A DNA stretch of 64,000 nucleotides from NCBI GenBank assembly GCA_020636255.1, contig JACJYE010000008.1, forward strand, positions 1 to 64,000. Reading direction: 5' to 3'. Numbering within the stretch: position 1 is the first letter of the stretch; the number at the start of each line of letters is the position of its first letter. Shown piece by piece: positions 50,734 through 60,154 of this stretch. The translations under genes and the position numbers were made by a program. The notes under the pieces were generated by a model, which was given only the letters and a program-made list of their open reading frames with translations, made no database searches and was not told the DNA's origin. This stretch comes from Lewinellaceae bacterium. Its GTDB lineage: Bacteria; Bacteroidota; Bacteroidia; Chitinophagales; Saprospiraceae.

Positions 50734-51915
50734 ATGAGATTTGCCGTTCTGTGTTCTGTTTTGCTGGCAGCCCTTAATCTCCAGGGGCAGAATCGCTGTG
50801 GCACGCCTGCCTTATGGGGTGGACACACAGGTGAAAGCTTCATGCCCGGCCCAGGCGAAACACAGCAGCGTGTAACACCTAGAGATATCCTCGTCATACC
50901 CGTAGTCGTACATGTCGTATGGCATACCTCTTCCGAGAACATCTCCGACGCACAGATCGCATCGCAGATCGACGTGCTGAACCGGGATTTTCGCGCGGAT
51001 AATGCGGAAGTGGCCGGAGTGCCGACGATCTTCGGCCTGTTCGTCGCCGATATGGAAATGGAATTCTGCCTGGTGGCCACCACCCGCACGCAAACCGAGG
51101 CCGCCGGCATCGGCACACAGATCATGGGAGGGAAAAGGCGCGTTTGTTATAACAACCTGGGTGGCCACGATGCCATCGACCCCGCCCATTATCTCAACAT
51201 CTGGGTGGCAGGCCGCACCGATGGCGCCTGTGGCGATGCTCCTTTGCCCGGCCAGGCCTCGCCTGCCCCACCTGACGAAGCCGGCGTTTTTATCCGGCCG
51301 GATTGTTTTGGCACCACGGGCACGGCCGCCGCGCCCTACAACCTGGGCCGTACTACCACCCATGAGATCGGGCATTGGCTCAACCTGAAACACCTCTGGG
51401 GCGACAGCCTCGAAGACCTGCTCTGCCTGGAAGACGACCTCGTGCTCGACACCCCGCCACAAGCCTACAACTACCAGGGGGAATGCCCTACCCATCCCAG
51501 CATATCCTGCGGCACTGCCGATATGTTCATGAACTTCATGAACTACACCGACGATGCCTGCATGGCCATGTTCTCGCTGGGGCAAAAAGCCCGCGCCTGG
51601 GCGGCCATCAATACGTTCCGCCCTGAATTGCTGGAGTCGTCCTGCCAACCCGTAGCGTCGGCAGAAGCTTCTGATGACGACACCATTCGCCTGCTCAACA
51701 ACCCTGCAGCACACTGGACGGCCCTTCAGTTGCCGGAAAAAGATATATTCGAAATTGCAATTTTTGACAGTACAGGCCGTTTAGTATTCGTCAAAAATCG
51801 CGTCCCGGGAGGGCTTTTTTACATTGACACCCAGGCTTTTATTAGCGGAATCTATCATATAAAAATCAGGGATGGAGGAAAAATCCACACTAAAAAGCTT
51901 AATATTGTCAGGTGA
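50734..51915 (+). CDS. Pappalysin-like M43 zinc metalloprotease with T9SS sorting domain
   Basis: 393 residues: signal peptide (about 1-18), catalytic domain with H210-E-I-G-H214-x5-H220 (HExxHxxxxxH) and the Met-turn MNFMNYTDD (about 270). The C-terminal region (about 315-393; NIVR end) has the form of a type A T9SS sorting domain (FDSTGRLVFVKNR, GIYHIKIRDGGKIHTKKL). It is a likely secreted or surface endopeptidase of the cytophagalysin type. It lies 7 bp after the OmpA-family gene. Confidence 0.9.
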   Translation: MRFAVLCSVLLAALNLQGQNRCGTPALWGGHTGESFMPGPGETQQRVTPRDILVIPVVVHVVWHTSSENISDAQIASQIDVLNRDFRADNAEVAGVPTIFGLFVADMEMEFCLVATTRTQTEAAGIGTQIMGGKRRVCYNNLGGHDAIDPAHYLNIWVAGRTDGACGDAPLPGQASPAPPDEAGVFIRPDCFGTTGTAAAPYNLGRTTTHEIGHWLNLKHLWGDSLEDLLCLEDDLVLDTPPQAYNYQGECPTHPSISCGTADMFMNFMNYTDDACMAMFSLGQKARAWAAINTFRPELLESSCQPVASAEASDDDTIRLLNNPAAHWTALQLPEKDIFEIAIFDSTGRLVFVKNRVPGGLFYIDTQAFISGIYHIKIRDGGKIHTKKLNIVR

Positions 51916-52111
51916 ATCCTGCGCATTCATAACGATAATGTGCAGGCCGTAAATGAACTTTTTTCACCTTGGGCCTGTAACGATAGGAAGGAGCCGGCAT
52001 TATTACAGAGCTGGCCTTTTCGCACCGGAAGGGCCCGGCCAGGAAGGCTGCCAACAGCCTCCCTGCTCGAACCAAACATACAATCCACTGCAAAACCAAA
52101 CCTTGTTCCTG

Positions 52112-52927
52112 ATGAGATTTGACCATCTTAATCCCCCCAGGACACTGGGCCTTTTCCTCGTATTTTGTCTCACTTTCGCCTTGTCAACTTCCTGTGGTTC
52201 CAGTACCCCTATGGCCCATGGCCGGCGAGACAAAGTCATCGAAATGGCCAAAGGCCCCTGTTACGGTAACTGCCCTGTGTTCACCCTGACGATCTTCGAG
52301 AATGGCCTGGCCAGTTACAAGGGAGAACGCAATACCGAACGCCTTGGCACTTACGTCAAAAAACTGGACAAAACCCAGATGGAACGCCTGTTACGCGAAT
52401 TCAAGAGCGCCAACCTATGGCAGTACCGCGACGTATATACGGGCCGCATCCCCGACGTACAGAGCGTGGCGATCACCTATTTTGAAGGCAGCCGGAAAAA
52501 GACCATCGCCGGCAAGGAGGTAAGGCCCAACGCCGTCAAATGGCTCGAAAGTATTCTCGACCAGGTGGCCAATGACCCGGATGGATGGGAACTCAAGGAA
52601 CCTCCTCAGGATACGAAACCGGACTACATCATACCCAATGAGCTGGTCGTAGAACTCGATGACGGCATTAGCCCTGAAGAATGGGCAGAGAACTATATCG
52701 AAGCCGACATGGTCGCCGAACGCCAGTTTGGCGATACCGGCTACTGGATATTCTCCTTCGACGACTCCCTCGTTTCCCCGGACCAGATGCTGGAGAAGGT
52801 CCGCACGGATGAAAACGTGCTGAGCGCTGAGTTCAACAAGAAACAATACGACAAGATCCCTGATAAAAAGGAAGAGGGCGATAAACCTTCTACCAACAGT
52901 GAAAAAAAAACGGACAAACAGCAGTAG
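52112..52927 (+). CDS. DUF6438-like lipoprotein
   Basis: 271 residues from MRFDHLNPP with lipobox LSTSC (Cys28); an in-frame start 53 codons upstream lacks a signal. Residues about 42-150 match the DUF6438 layout (KGPCYGNCPVFTLTIFENGLASYKG, SVAITYFEGSRKKTIAG). The second half (about 165-245; IIPNELVVELDDG, DMVAERQFGDTGYW) has strand patterns like inhibitor_I9/subtilase prodomains. The tail is Lys/Asp/Glu-rich. Function unknown. Confidence 0.7.
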   Translation: MRFDHLNPPRTLGLFLVFCLTFALSTSCGSSTPMAHGRRDKVIEMAKGPCYGNCPVFTLTIFENGLASYKGERNTERLGTYVKKLDKTQMERLLREFKSANLWQYRDVYTGRIPDVQSVAITYFEGSRKKTIAGKEVRPNAVKWLESILDQVANDPDGWELKEPPQDTKPDYIIPNELVVELDDGISPEEWAENYIEADMVAERQFGDTGYWIFSFDDSLVSPDQMLEKVRTDENVLSAEFNKKQYDKIPDKKEEGDKPSTNSEKKTDKQQ

Positions 52928-52952
52928 GGCTGTTTTCTGAATGAGCCCAGGC

Positions 52953-53687
52953 ATGAAACGCTTATTATTTCCCATTTTCGCTTTACATCTCCTCTTATGG
53001 AGCGGATGCATCATTATCGATGATGACGAATCTCCGTTTGGGAATTGCCTCGACGGGCGTGGCAGCATCATTACTACTGTGTACGAGTTGTCGCCCTATG
53101 ATGAAATAGAACTGCTGGGTGATGTCGACGTTATCATATCCCAGGGGCCGGCCCCATCCGCCGAACTCCACACTTATGAGAACCTGGCCGATGAAGTTGG
53201 GCTCAACATCAACGGCGGCAAGTTGTCTATCGAGACCCGTAAGTGCATCAATGCCCAGGACCGCCCACAGTTATTCCTGGCCAACCCGGCCTTTAACAAG
53301 ATATCCAACTCATCCGCGGCAGACATCTCAAGCGACACACCTCTGGAAGCCGGCGCCTTTACCGCCGGCAACTTTGGAAGTGGCAACATCGCACTGAACC
53401 TACTGGCCAATGAAGCTGAACTACTGATCACCGGCTCGGGAGACTTCCTGCTCAATGGCCAGGCCGACAAGCTGAAACTAAGCGTTACCGGTTCTGGCGA
53501 TTTCCTGGGTTTCGGCTTCGAAACCCAGCAGGCAGATATTCTGCTCACCGGTTCAGGTGATGCCGAGGTACAGGTGCACAACCTGCTTGAGGCCACCATT
53601 ACCGGTAGCGGAAGCGTTTTCTACAAGGGGCACCCAATGCTCAACACCACCATTACGGGAAGCGGCAGGGCCGTCGACAGCAACTGA
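52953..53687 (+). CDS. DUF2807 (head-GIN-type) lipoprotein
   Basis: About 244 residues from MKRLLFPIF with lipobox LWSGC (Cys19). The beta-helix-like body has the repeating motif [LVI]TGSG[DSR] about five times near the C-terminus (ITGSGDFLL, VTGSGDFLG, LTGSGDAEV, ITGSGSVF, ITGSGRAV), the hallmark of DUF2807 proteins. Probably outer-membrane associated. Function unknown. An alternative start at 52941. Confidence 0.85.
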   Translation: MKRLLFPIFALHLLLWSGCIIIDDDESPFGNCLDGRGSIITTVYELSPYDEIELLGDVDVIISQGPAPSAELHTYENLADEVGLNINGGKLSIETRKCINAQDRPQLFLANPAFNKISNSSAADISSDTPLEAGAFTAGNFGSGNIALNLLANEAELLITGSGDFLLNGQADKLKLSVTGSGDFLGFGFETQQADILLTGSGDAEVQVHNLLEATITGSGSVFYKGHPMLNTTITGSGRAVDSN

Positions 53688-53696
53688 ATTTACGCG

Positions 53697-54398
53697 ATGA
53701 CTAGCTTATACCAAGACGAAAACGCCAACGGGCAAGGCGTTGCCCCTTCGCCCACCGGCCTGTGGCGCCGCTGGGTTATTGCCTGCGGTGCGGGGGAGTT
53801 TCTCGGCATAGCCGCCGCTGCTGCCATCGCCATTGGCCACCGCTATCTGCTCGGCGAGCCGGTAACCGCAGAAGACAAATTATTAAACCTCTTTTTTATG
53901 TGTCTGGCGGGAGTCATTGAAGGGAGTATCCTGGCCAGCTTCCAGTGGAAGATCCTAAAGGAAGTGTTCTGGCAGGTGAGCCGAAAGCAGTGGCTCATCT
54001 ACACCGTTGCTGCAGCCGTTCTGGGGTGGATACTGGGCATGGCGCCGTCTCTGTTTTTTAACGATAGCGCAGCCAACAGCAACGGTATGGAAGACATGCC
54101 CGCTATAGCGTTTTTCAGCCTGGCAGCCCTGATGGGGCTATTCCTCGGCGGCCTGTTCGGGTATTTCCAGTGGCTTCTCCTCAAACCTCACAACCGGCGC
54201 TCCATCATCTGGATACCCGCCAATGCCCTGGGCTGGGCCGCCGGCATGTGTTTTATCTTCCTGAGCGCTTCCCTCCCCGACGCATCCACTCATTGGGCAC
54301 TTATCGTGCTGTACGGTGCATTAGGCGGCATCACTGCAGGCCTTACGGTTGGCGCCGTCACCGGCGGGGCCCTGCTCCGGCTGGCCAGAGGCCGGTAA
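53697..54398 (+). CDS. Multi-pass membrane protein of unknown function
   Basis: 233 residues with about six hydrophobic helices; a Gly-rich pattern recurs (LGIAAAAAIAIGHRYLLG; FLGGLFGYFQWLLL; LGWAAGMCFIFL; GALGGITAGLTVGAVTGGALL). The first and fourth blocks (SFQWKIL, YFQWLLLKP) look related, so an internal duplication is possible. It lies 10 bp after the DUF2807 gene. Confidence 0.65.
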   Translation: MTSLYQDENANGQGVAPSPTGLWRRWVIACGAGEFLGIAAAAAIAIGHRYLLGEPVTAEDKLLNLFFMCLAGVIEGSILASFQWKILKEVFWQVSRKQWLIYTVAAAVLGWILGMAPSLFFNDSAANSNGMEDMPAIAFFSLAALMGLFLGGLFGYFQWLLLKPHNRRSIIWIPANALGWAAGMCFIFLSASLPDASTHWALIVLYGALGGITAGLTVGAVTGGALLRLARGR

Positions 54399-54437
54399 GC
54401 AATCCTACGGCGGCCGAGCCAGGCATGACAAAGCTCA

Positions 54438-54468
54438 TTGCCTTTCGAAAAAGTTACCCTTACCTTTG
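54438..54468 (+). promoter_or_regulatory. Consensus promoter before 54490
   Basis: TTG (54438-54440), 20 bp spacer, TACCTTTG (54461-54468): the Bacteroidota TTG-N19-21-TAnnTTTG pattern exactly. The ATG at 54490 is about 15 bp beyond the expected start point. Confidence 0.6.
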
Positions 54469-54489
54469 CAGCGCAAAAAGGAAAGGACT

Positions 54490-54996
54490 ATGGTCATTCT
54501 TGCCATCGTTCTCGGCATTATACTGGTTTTACTCTTCTGGATACTGGCCGCTCCCCTATCGCTCCGAATAGATACTTACCGCGGCGAGTATTGGTTAAAA
54601 TGGTGGGGAATAGGCAGCGTTGAGGCCATGATACTGCATGGTGATATTGTGATCCACCTGCAAGCCGGGCCGTGGGGAAAAGATTTTTTCCCACTCCAGC
54701 AGTTTTCTGAGCGGAGTGCCCGAAAAGCCAAACAGAAGGCAAAGCACCCAAAGAAAAAGCGGCGCAGCAAGATTTCCTTCCGCAAAGCGATGCGCATGCT
54801 CAAAACTTTCACCGTCAAAGAATTCAGTTTGGACCTGGATACCGGCGATTATGTCTGGGATGCCTGGCTGTTCTCGCTCCTGTATGCCATACATCCTCTG
54901 CGGCAGCGCGCCAGGATTAACTTTCAGGGCAGGAACGAATGCCGGTTGGAAGTAGAGAACCGGCTGTGGAAGCTCGGATGGGCTGCCCTGAGGTAA
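54490..54996 (+). CDS. Membrane-anchored hypothetical protein
   Basis: 168 residues from MVILAIVLG (the promoter at 54438-54468 supports this over an in-frame start 141 bp upstream). One N-terminal hydrophobic helix (about 2-21) followed by a strand-rich region, a basic stretch (KAKQKAKHPKKKRRSK, near residues 80-95) and a C-terminal part (FTVKEFSLDLDTGDYVWDAWLFSLLYAI). No family recognised. Confidence 0.65.
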   Translation: MVILAIVLGIILVLLFWILAAPLSLRIDTYRGEYWLKWWGIGSVEAMILHGDIVIHLQAGPWGKDFFPLQQFSERSARKAKQKAKHPKKKRRSKISFRKAMRMLKTFTVKEFSLDLDTGDYVWDAWLFSLLYAIHPLRQRARINFQGRNECRLEVENRLWKLGWAALR

Positions 54997-55121
54997 CGGA
55001 AATGAAACCAGGCGCTAACCCCAACACCAAACTCAGCATACGGCGCCTTGCCGGTTAAGGCTTGTCTGCAGCCGGCAGCACGCCCTTTATTTTACAATTT
55101 TCCACACTTAAACCTTCCCTT

Positions 55122-55496
55122 ATGAAGATCAATTTCGAAGAGATGCTTCCGAAGATCACCGAATTCCTGAAGTCGGAAGCGAAAACAGAAACTGTTATCG
55201 GGCAGCAATTCCAATTGGGTGAGTTCAGCTGCGTGCCGGTCATCCGCATCGGCATGGGCTTTGGCTCCGGCGGTGGCGAAGGCGAAGCCCCAAACAACCA
55301 GGGGCATGGCGAAGGCATGGGCATCGGTGGTGGCATGGGCATTGAACCCATAGGCTTCCTGGCCAGCCGTGGTTCGGAGATCAGCTTTATCTCAACAAGA
55401 GCGAAAGGCAACTTTTCCGGCATCTTTGAAAAAGTACCGGAACTGATGGAAAAGTACCTGGAACAACAAAAGGTTAAAGAAACCAGCCCGGCATAA
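55122..55496 (+). CDS. GerW/YtfJ-family protein
   Basis: 124 residues from MKINFEEMLPKITEFLKSEAK. The family pattern is clear: TVIGQQFQLGEFSCVPVIRIGMGFGSGGGEGE, then a Gly-rich loop with GMGIGGGMGIEPIGFLA. YtfJ/GerW was named for spore germination in Firmicutes; here the organism appears not to be a spore former, so another role is likely. A strong terminator follows (55520-55566). Confidence 0.8.
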   Translation: MKINFEEMLPKITEFLKSEAKTETVIGQQFQLGEFSCVPVIRIGMGFGSGGGEGEAPNNQGHGEGMGIGGGMGIEPIGFLASRGSEISFISTRAKGNFSGIFEKVPELMEKYLEQQKVKETSPA

Positions 55497-55519
55497 GCGC
55501 AACAGCCCCTGCCTTGATT

Positions 55520-55566
55520 AACCCAAAGCCTGCCTGGAGCGCGATGCTCGGGCGGGCTTTGGGTTT
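55520..55566 (+). terminator. Terminator after the GerW-like gene
   Basis: AACCCAAAGCCTGCC and GGCGGGCTTTGGGTT form a 15-bp stem with one mismatch around a 15-base loop, followed by TTTTC. Confidence 0.8.
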
Positions 55567-55662
55567 TCAACGCGCAGAAAAACACGCCAATGCGCAGTGA
55601 AGTGTAGCTGGGATGCCCGAATACCATTATCTTGTACCTACCAACACGAACCACAGAAATAC

Positions 55663-57633
55663 ATGAGCAACAGCCCCCAACGGCAATTACTGACCGTCAT
55701 GTTTTGCGACATGGTAGGCTATTCCCGGATGATGGACGAAGATGAGCAACTTGCACTGCGGCAACGCAACCGCATGGAAGACACGCTTAGGGAGGTCGTT
55801 ACGCGCCACAACGGCCGCATACATCAGTTTTATGGCGACGGGGCGCTGAGCCTTTTTCCATCATCCGTCGAAGCAGTGCATTGTGCTGCCCTGATCCAGG
55901 AAAAACTCATCGAAGATCCAACGGTCCCGGTCCGCATTGGCCTGCACGCGGGTGATGTATTGCTGGACGGCAACCACGTCTTTGGCGAAAGCATCAACGT
56001 CGCTTCCCGAATTGAAAGCTTTTCCGTTCCCGGCGCGGTGCTCTTTTCAGAAAAAGTATACGACGACCTGAAGAACCAGCCCACCATAAACAGCAGGGCG
56101 CTGGGGCTATTCAGGCTCAAGAACATCAAAAAAGAGGTCAAGCTATACGCTCTGGAACACCCTGCGCTGAAGATGCCTGCACCACATGAGTTGGAAGGCA
56201 AAGGGCAACGCGACAAGCGGAGCATAGCTGTGCTGCCCTTCCTCAATATGAGTTCCGACCCGGAGAATGAATACTTCAGCGACGGTATCACCGAAGAGAT
56301 CCTCAATGCCCTTTGCCGCGAAGAGGCACTGAAAGTAACAGCCCGTACTTCCTCTTTCGTTTTTAAGGGGAAAACCGAAGATGTTCGCGCTATCGGACAG
56401 AAACTCAATGTGGAGACTGTACTGGAGGGCAGTGTCCGAAAGGCCGGCAACCGCGTGCGCATCACGGCGCAGCTTATCAATACGGAAGACGGGTACCACC
56501 TGTTTTCCGAAACGTATGACCGAACGCTGGACGATATCTTCGCCGTGCAGGATGAAATAGCCGCCAGCATCTCCAACAAGCTCAAGGAACAGCTGGGGCT
56601 GGTCGGGGAAAAGATGCAGGTGCAGGAAGGGCGGGCCCCGGCTGATCCGGAAGCTTACAACCTCTACCTCAAAGGCCTGTATCACTGGAACCAGTACACC
56701 CCTGAATCGGCCGCCGCCGCTATCGATTACTACAGGCAGGCGCTGAGCATCGACCCGCAGTTTGCCAAAGCATGGGCGCTGCTTTCCTTCTGTTATTCCT
56801 ACCTGGCTGCTATTGGGGCCATGCCCGCCGAGGCATCGTTACCCCATGCCCGCAAAGCGGCCGAAAAAGCACTGGCCCTCGACAATAAACAAGAGCTTGC
56901 CTACTGCGCCCTGGCCGGCGTATCTATGTTCCTTGACTGGGACCTCGATGCAGCTTTCAGCGCTTTTGAGAAAGCCCATACCATCAACCCCAACAATACG
57001 GCCTACCACTATACCTATGCACTCCTGCTGAACATCACCGGAGCCTATGACGAAGGCATCGCCCTGCTGGAACACACCCTGCAGCTGGACCCTGTATCCC
57101 TCATCGCCCATACGTTCCTGGCCGAGCTATTGCTCTGTTCCGGCAGGTTCGGCGAAGCTTTGCAGTTGACGGAGAAAGCGCTGGGCTTGTTCCCTCAAAG
57201 TGAAATGCTGCCTTTCCACAAAGCCTGGGCGCTGATGGGGCTGAGCAGATATACGGAAGCAGAGTCAACCCTTAGCATCCGCCTGCCGGATGGCAATCCG
57301 CAGTTAAAAATATACGTTATGATGCGGGGGCGCCTTTATTCGCTTACCAACCGCCCCGAGCAGGCCCGTAAGTGCCTGTACCGGCTGGAGCAAATGCATC
57401 AGGAATCGCCAGCAGGTGCCAACCTTATGGAAATAGCCTCCCTGGCCCAGCAACTGGGCGATATGGAACTGGCATTCCGATATATTTCAGAAGCCGTCAG
57501 CCGCCGCGTAGGGGGGTGTATTTTCCTGCTCAACCATACGGCGTGGAGCGAATTCCGAAAGACCTCCTATTTCAAAGTGATCCTCGGCAAGATGGGCGTT
57601 TCCGGAAAATGGGTGCGCGATTGGCAGGCGTGA
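55663..57633 (+). CDS. Adenylate/guanylate cyclase-domain protein with TolB-like region and TPRs
   Basis: 656 residues from MSNSPQRQLLTVMFCDMVGYS. The class III cyclase domain (about 9-165) keeps the metal-binding Asp16 (FCDMVGYS) and Asp59 (YGDGALSLF) and the catalytic Asn112/Arg116 (INVASRIES), but the substrate-selecting Lys is Gln55. Next is a TolB N-terminal-like domain (about 185-320; IAVLPFLNMSSDPENEYFSDG) and C-terminal TPRs (about 335-600). It is probably a cytosolic signalling protein; nucleotide specificity is uncertain. Confidence 0.85.
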   Translation: MSNSPQRQLLTVMFCDMVGYSRMMDEDEQLALRQRNRMEDTLREVVTRHNGRIHQFYGDGALSLFPSSVEAVHCAALIQEKLIEDPTVPVRIGLHAGDVLLDGNHVFGESINVASRIESFSVPGAVLFSEKVYDDLKNQPTINSRALGLFRLKNIKKEVKLYALEHPALKMPAPHELEGKGQRDKRSIAVLPFLNMSSDPENEYFSDGITEEILNALCREEALKVTARTSSFVFKGKTEDVRAIGQKLNVETVLEGSVRKAGNRVRITAQLINTEDGYHLFSETYDRTLDDIFAVQDEIAASISNKLKEQLGLVGEKMQVQEGRAPADPEAYNLYLKGLYHWNQYTPESAAAAIDYYRQALSIDPQFAKAWALLSFCYSYLAAIGAMPAEASLPHARKAAEKALALDNKQELAYCALAGVSMFLDWDLDAAFSAFEKAHTINPNNTAYHYTYALLLNITGAYDEGIALLEHTLQLDPVSLIAHTFLAELLLCSGRFGEALQLTEKALGLFPQSEMLPFHKAWALMGLSRYTEAESTLSIRLPDGNPQLKIYVMMRGRLYSLTNRPEQARKCLYRLEQMHQESPAGANLMEIASLAQQLGDMELAFRYISEAVSRRVGGCIFLLNHTAWSEFRKTSYFKVILGKMGVSGKWVRDWQA

Positions 57634-57695
57634 GCAGGGATCAGCCGCCTGTAGCTGGATAAAGCCAGGGGCGTCAGATAAAAGACTGGACATTC

Positions 57696-59762
57696 ATGAA
57701 AAAGACCATCAGGCCAAAAGCCGGTAGAAGTTATCCACTAGGTGCGACTTTATATCCCGAAGGGGCCAATTTCTGCCTCTTTTCCAAAAATGCGACAGCG
57801 GTAGAGCTGCTTCTGTTCAACACAGATGGGCATGACTATCCCGAGCATGCTTTTCACCTGGACCCCAAAACCAACAAGACCTTTTATTACTGGCATATTT
57901 TTATCCCCGGAATACAGCAGGGGCAGTTGTACGGGTGGCGCGTCCATGGCCCTTTCGTGCCGGAAGAAGGTTATCGCTTTGACCCGCACAAGGTGCTCAT
58001 CGACCCTTACGCCCGGGCCGTGGCCATGGAAGCCTACGACCGAAGCGCCGCCATACAACCTGGTGATAATTGCGCCCGCGCTATTAAAAGCATCGTGGTG
58101 GGCCCCAATCATTACGACTGGGAAGGCGACCGTCCGATCAAACACCCTTTTGCCAAGTCCATCATCTATGAAATGCACCTGGGCGGGTTCACCAAACACC
58201 CCTCTTCAGGTGTTCGGGAAGAATGGCGGGGTACTTACAGAGGGCTCATCGAGAAGATACCTTACCTTAAAGAGCTGGGTATCACCGCAGTCGAGCTGAT
58301 GCCGGTGCAGCAATTCGACCCGTATGACGTGCCCAATGAGCAGTTGGTAAACTACTGGGGCTACAGCCCTATCGCCTTCTTCGCCCCTCACCACGCCTAT
58401 GCCAGCACGGCCGACCCCATCGGGCGCATCAACGAGTTCCGCGACATGGTCAAAGCACTACACCGGGCAGGGATAGAGGTCATCCTTGACGTGGTATTCA
58501 ACCATACCGCAGAAGGAGATGACAAGGGGCCCACCCTTTCCCTGAAGGGCATTGAAAACAGGGCTTACTACCTGTTGGAAAAGGAACACTTCCACCGCTA
58601 TTACAACTTCACCGGCACCGGTAACTCGCTCAATGCCAACCACTCGGTGGTACGCAGGATGATCCTGGACTGCCTCAAATACTGGGTATCGGAAATGCAT
58701 GTCGACGGGTTCCGCTTCGACCTGGCCTCCGTACTGGCACGCGACGAGAACGGCAAGCCGATCGACAACCCGCCTGTGCTCTGGTCCATCGAGTCAGACC
58801 CTGTACTGGCCTCTACCAAGATCATCGCCGAAGCCTGGGATGTACACCAGTATCAGGTGGGGTCCTTTATAGGTGATAAGTGGGCGGAATGGAACGGGCA
58901 ATACCGCGACGATATCCGCCGCTTCATGAAAGGCGACGAAGGCCTGGCCGAAAAAGCCGCCCGGCGCCTCTGTGCCAGCCCCGACCTATTCCACACCCTG
59001 ATGCGCGACCCCAACCGCAGTATCAATTTCGTGGATTGCCACGACGGTTTTACCCTTAACGACCTGGTATCATACAACGACAAACACAACCACGCCAACG
59101 GTGAAGACAACCGCGACGGAACGGACACCAACTTCAGCTGGAACTGCGGCACGGAAGGGCCCGTCGACAACCCGGAGATCGAACAGCTGCGCATTCGCCA
59201 GATCAAAAACTTCCTGGTACTATTGATGGTGTCTCAGGGGACGCCTATGCTGCAGATGGGCGACGAGATCAGGCGCAGCCAGCAGGGCAACAACAACGCT
59301 TATTGCCAGGATGACGAGCTGAGTTGGTTCAACTGGAATCAGGTGCAGGAAAACACCGAGCTGCTGGAATTCGTCAAACGGCTGATCCGTTTCAACCTGT
59401 CCGAAAAGTTCTTTCAGGAAGAAGCATACTGGAACGCTTCCTCACCGGCCAACGGCACCAGCTGCACCTTTCACGGCACCAGCTTATACCACCCCGACTG
59501 GGGCCACTACTCCCACTCGCTGGCATACACCCTCGACAACAGGGAATATGGCCACCAGCTGCATGTGATGATCAATGCCTACTGGGAGCCCCTGACGTTT
59601 GGCCTACTGGGTGGGAAACGAAAGTGGAAACGGATCATTGACACTTATGTAGCCGGAAAAGAAGCTTGTCTGAAAGCAGATGATGCGCCCACTGCGAAAG
59701 GCAAGGCAATAGAAGTGCAGGCGCGTTCGGTGGTGATACTGTACAGGAAGTTCGACGAGTAA
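57696..59762 (+). CDS. glgX: Glycogen debranching enzyme GlgX-type (GH13)
   Basis: 688 residues: N-terminal CBM48-like sandwich (about 10-130; GRSYPLGATLYPEGANFCLFS, YGWRVHGPFVPEEGYRFDP), the GH13 barrel with conserved regions VIFLDVVFNHTAEG-type (IEVILDVVFNHTAEG), MHVDGFRFDLASVLARD (nucleophile Asp), ASTKIIAEAWDVHQYQVG (acid/base Glu) and INFVDCHDGFTLNDLVSY. Debranches alpha-1,6 links of glycogen. No other glg genes are in the window. Confidence 0.9.
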   Translation: MKKTIRPKAGRSYPLGATLYPEGANFCLFSKNATAVELLLFNTDGHDYPEHAFHLDPKTNKTFYYWHIFIPGIQQGQLYGWRVHGPFVPEEGYRFDPHKVLIDPYARAVAMEAYDRSAAIQPGDNCARAIKSIVVGPNHYDWEGDRPIKHPFAKSIIYEMHLGGFTKHPSSGVREEWRGTYRGLIEKIPYLKELGITAVELMPVQQFDPYDVPNEQLVNYWGYSPIAFFAPHHAYASTADPIGRINEFRDMVKALHRAGIEVILDVVFNHTAEGDDKGPTLSLKGIENRAYYLLEKEHFHRYYNFTGTGNSLNANHSVVRRMILDCLKYWVSEMHVDGFRFDLASVLARDENGKPIDNPPVLWSIESDPVLASTKIIAEAWDVHQYQVGSFIGDKWAEWNGQYRDDIRRFMKGDEGLAEKAARRLCASPDLFHTLMRDPNRSINFVDCHDGFTLNDLVSYNDKHNHANGEDNRDGTDTNFSWNCGTEGPVDNPEIEQLRIRQIKNFLVLLMVSQGTPMLQMGDEIRRSQQGNNNAYCQDDELSWFNWNQVQENTELLEFVKRLIRFNLSEKFFQEEAYWNASSPANGTSCTFHGTSLYHPDWGHYSHSLAYTLDNREYGHQLHVMINAYWEPLTFGLLGGKRKWKRIIDTYVAGKEACLKADDAPTAKGKAIEVQARSVVILYRKFDE

Positions 59763-59826
59763 GTAACTGGGCGGCGACACACTTGATTGAACTATCCCCA
59801 CTCAACAGAAGCGGGGGGCATCTACC

Positions 59827-60087
59827 TCAGCCTTCCAGCCCGTTCACTGCCTCTACGCCGGCCACTTCGGGCACCCGCCCGATGAGCGTCTGTTCGATGC
59901 CGGCCCGAAGGGTCATCATCGACATGCCGCAGTCTTTGCAGGCGCCTATCCACCTGATCTTCACGATCTTGTCTTCCGTGATATCCACCACTTCGACATT
60001 GCCGCCATCGACAGCCAGGTGCGGCCTGACGTCGTCGAGGGCCTGATCGACCCTGCGCAGCAATTTCTTTTTCTCTATTCCTGACAT
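59827..60087 (-). CDS. NifU C-terminal-domain protein
   Basis: 86 residues: one NifU-like domain (DQALDDVRPHLAVDGGNVEVVDI) with the cluster-binding pair CKDCGMS (Cys50, Cys53). Such NfuA-type small scaffolds carry 4Fe-4S clusters to target proteins. It lies 67 bp downstream of the Mrp gene on the same strand, forming an Fe-S assembly pair. Confidence 0.92.
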   Translation of the reverse strand: MSGIEKKKLLRRVDQALDDVRPHLAVDGGNVEVVDITEDKIVKIRWIGACKDCGMSMMTLRAGIEQTLIGRVPEVAGVEAVNGLEG

Positions 60088-60154
60088 GATGTGGGTTTGA
60101 CAGTTCAGAAAATGCTACCTCATACCCGCCTTGCCACGGATAAGGCCACGTTCT

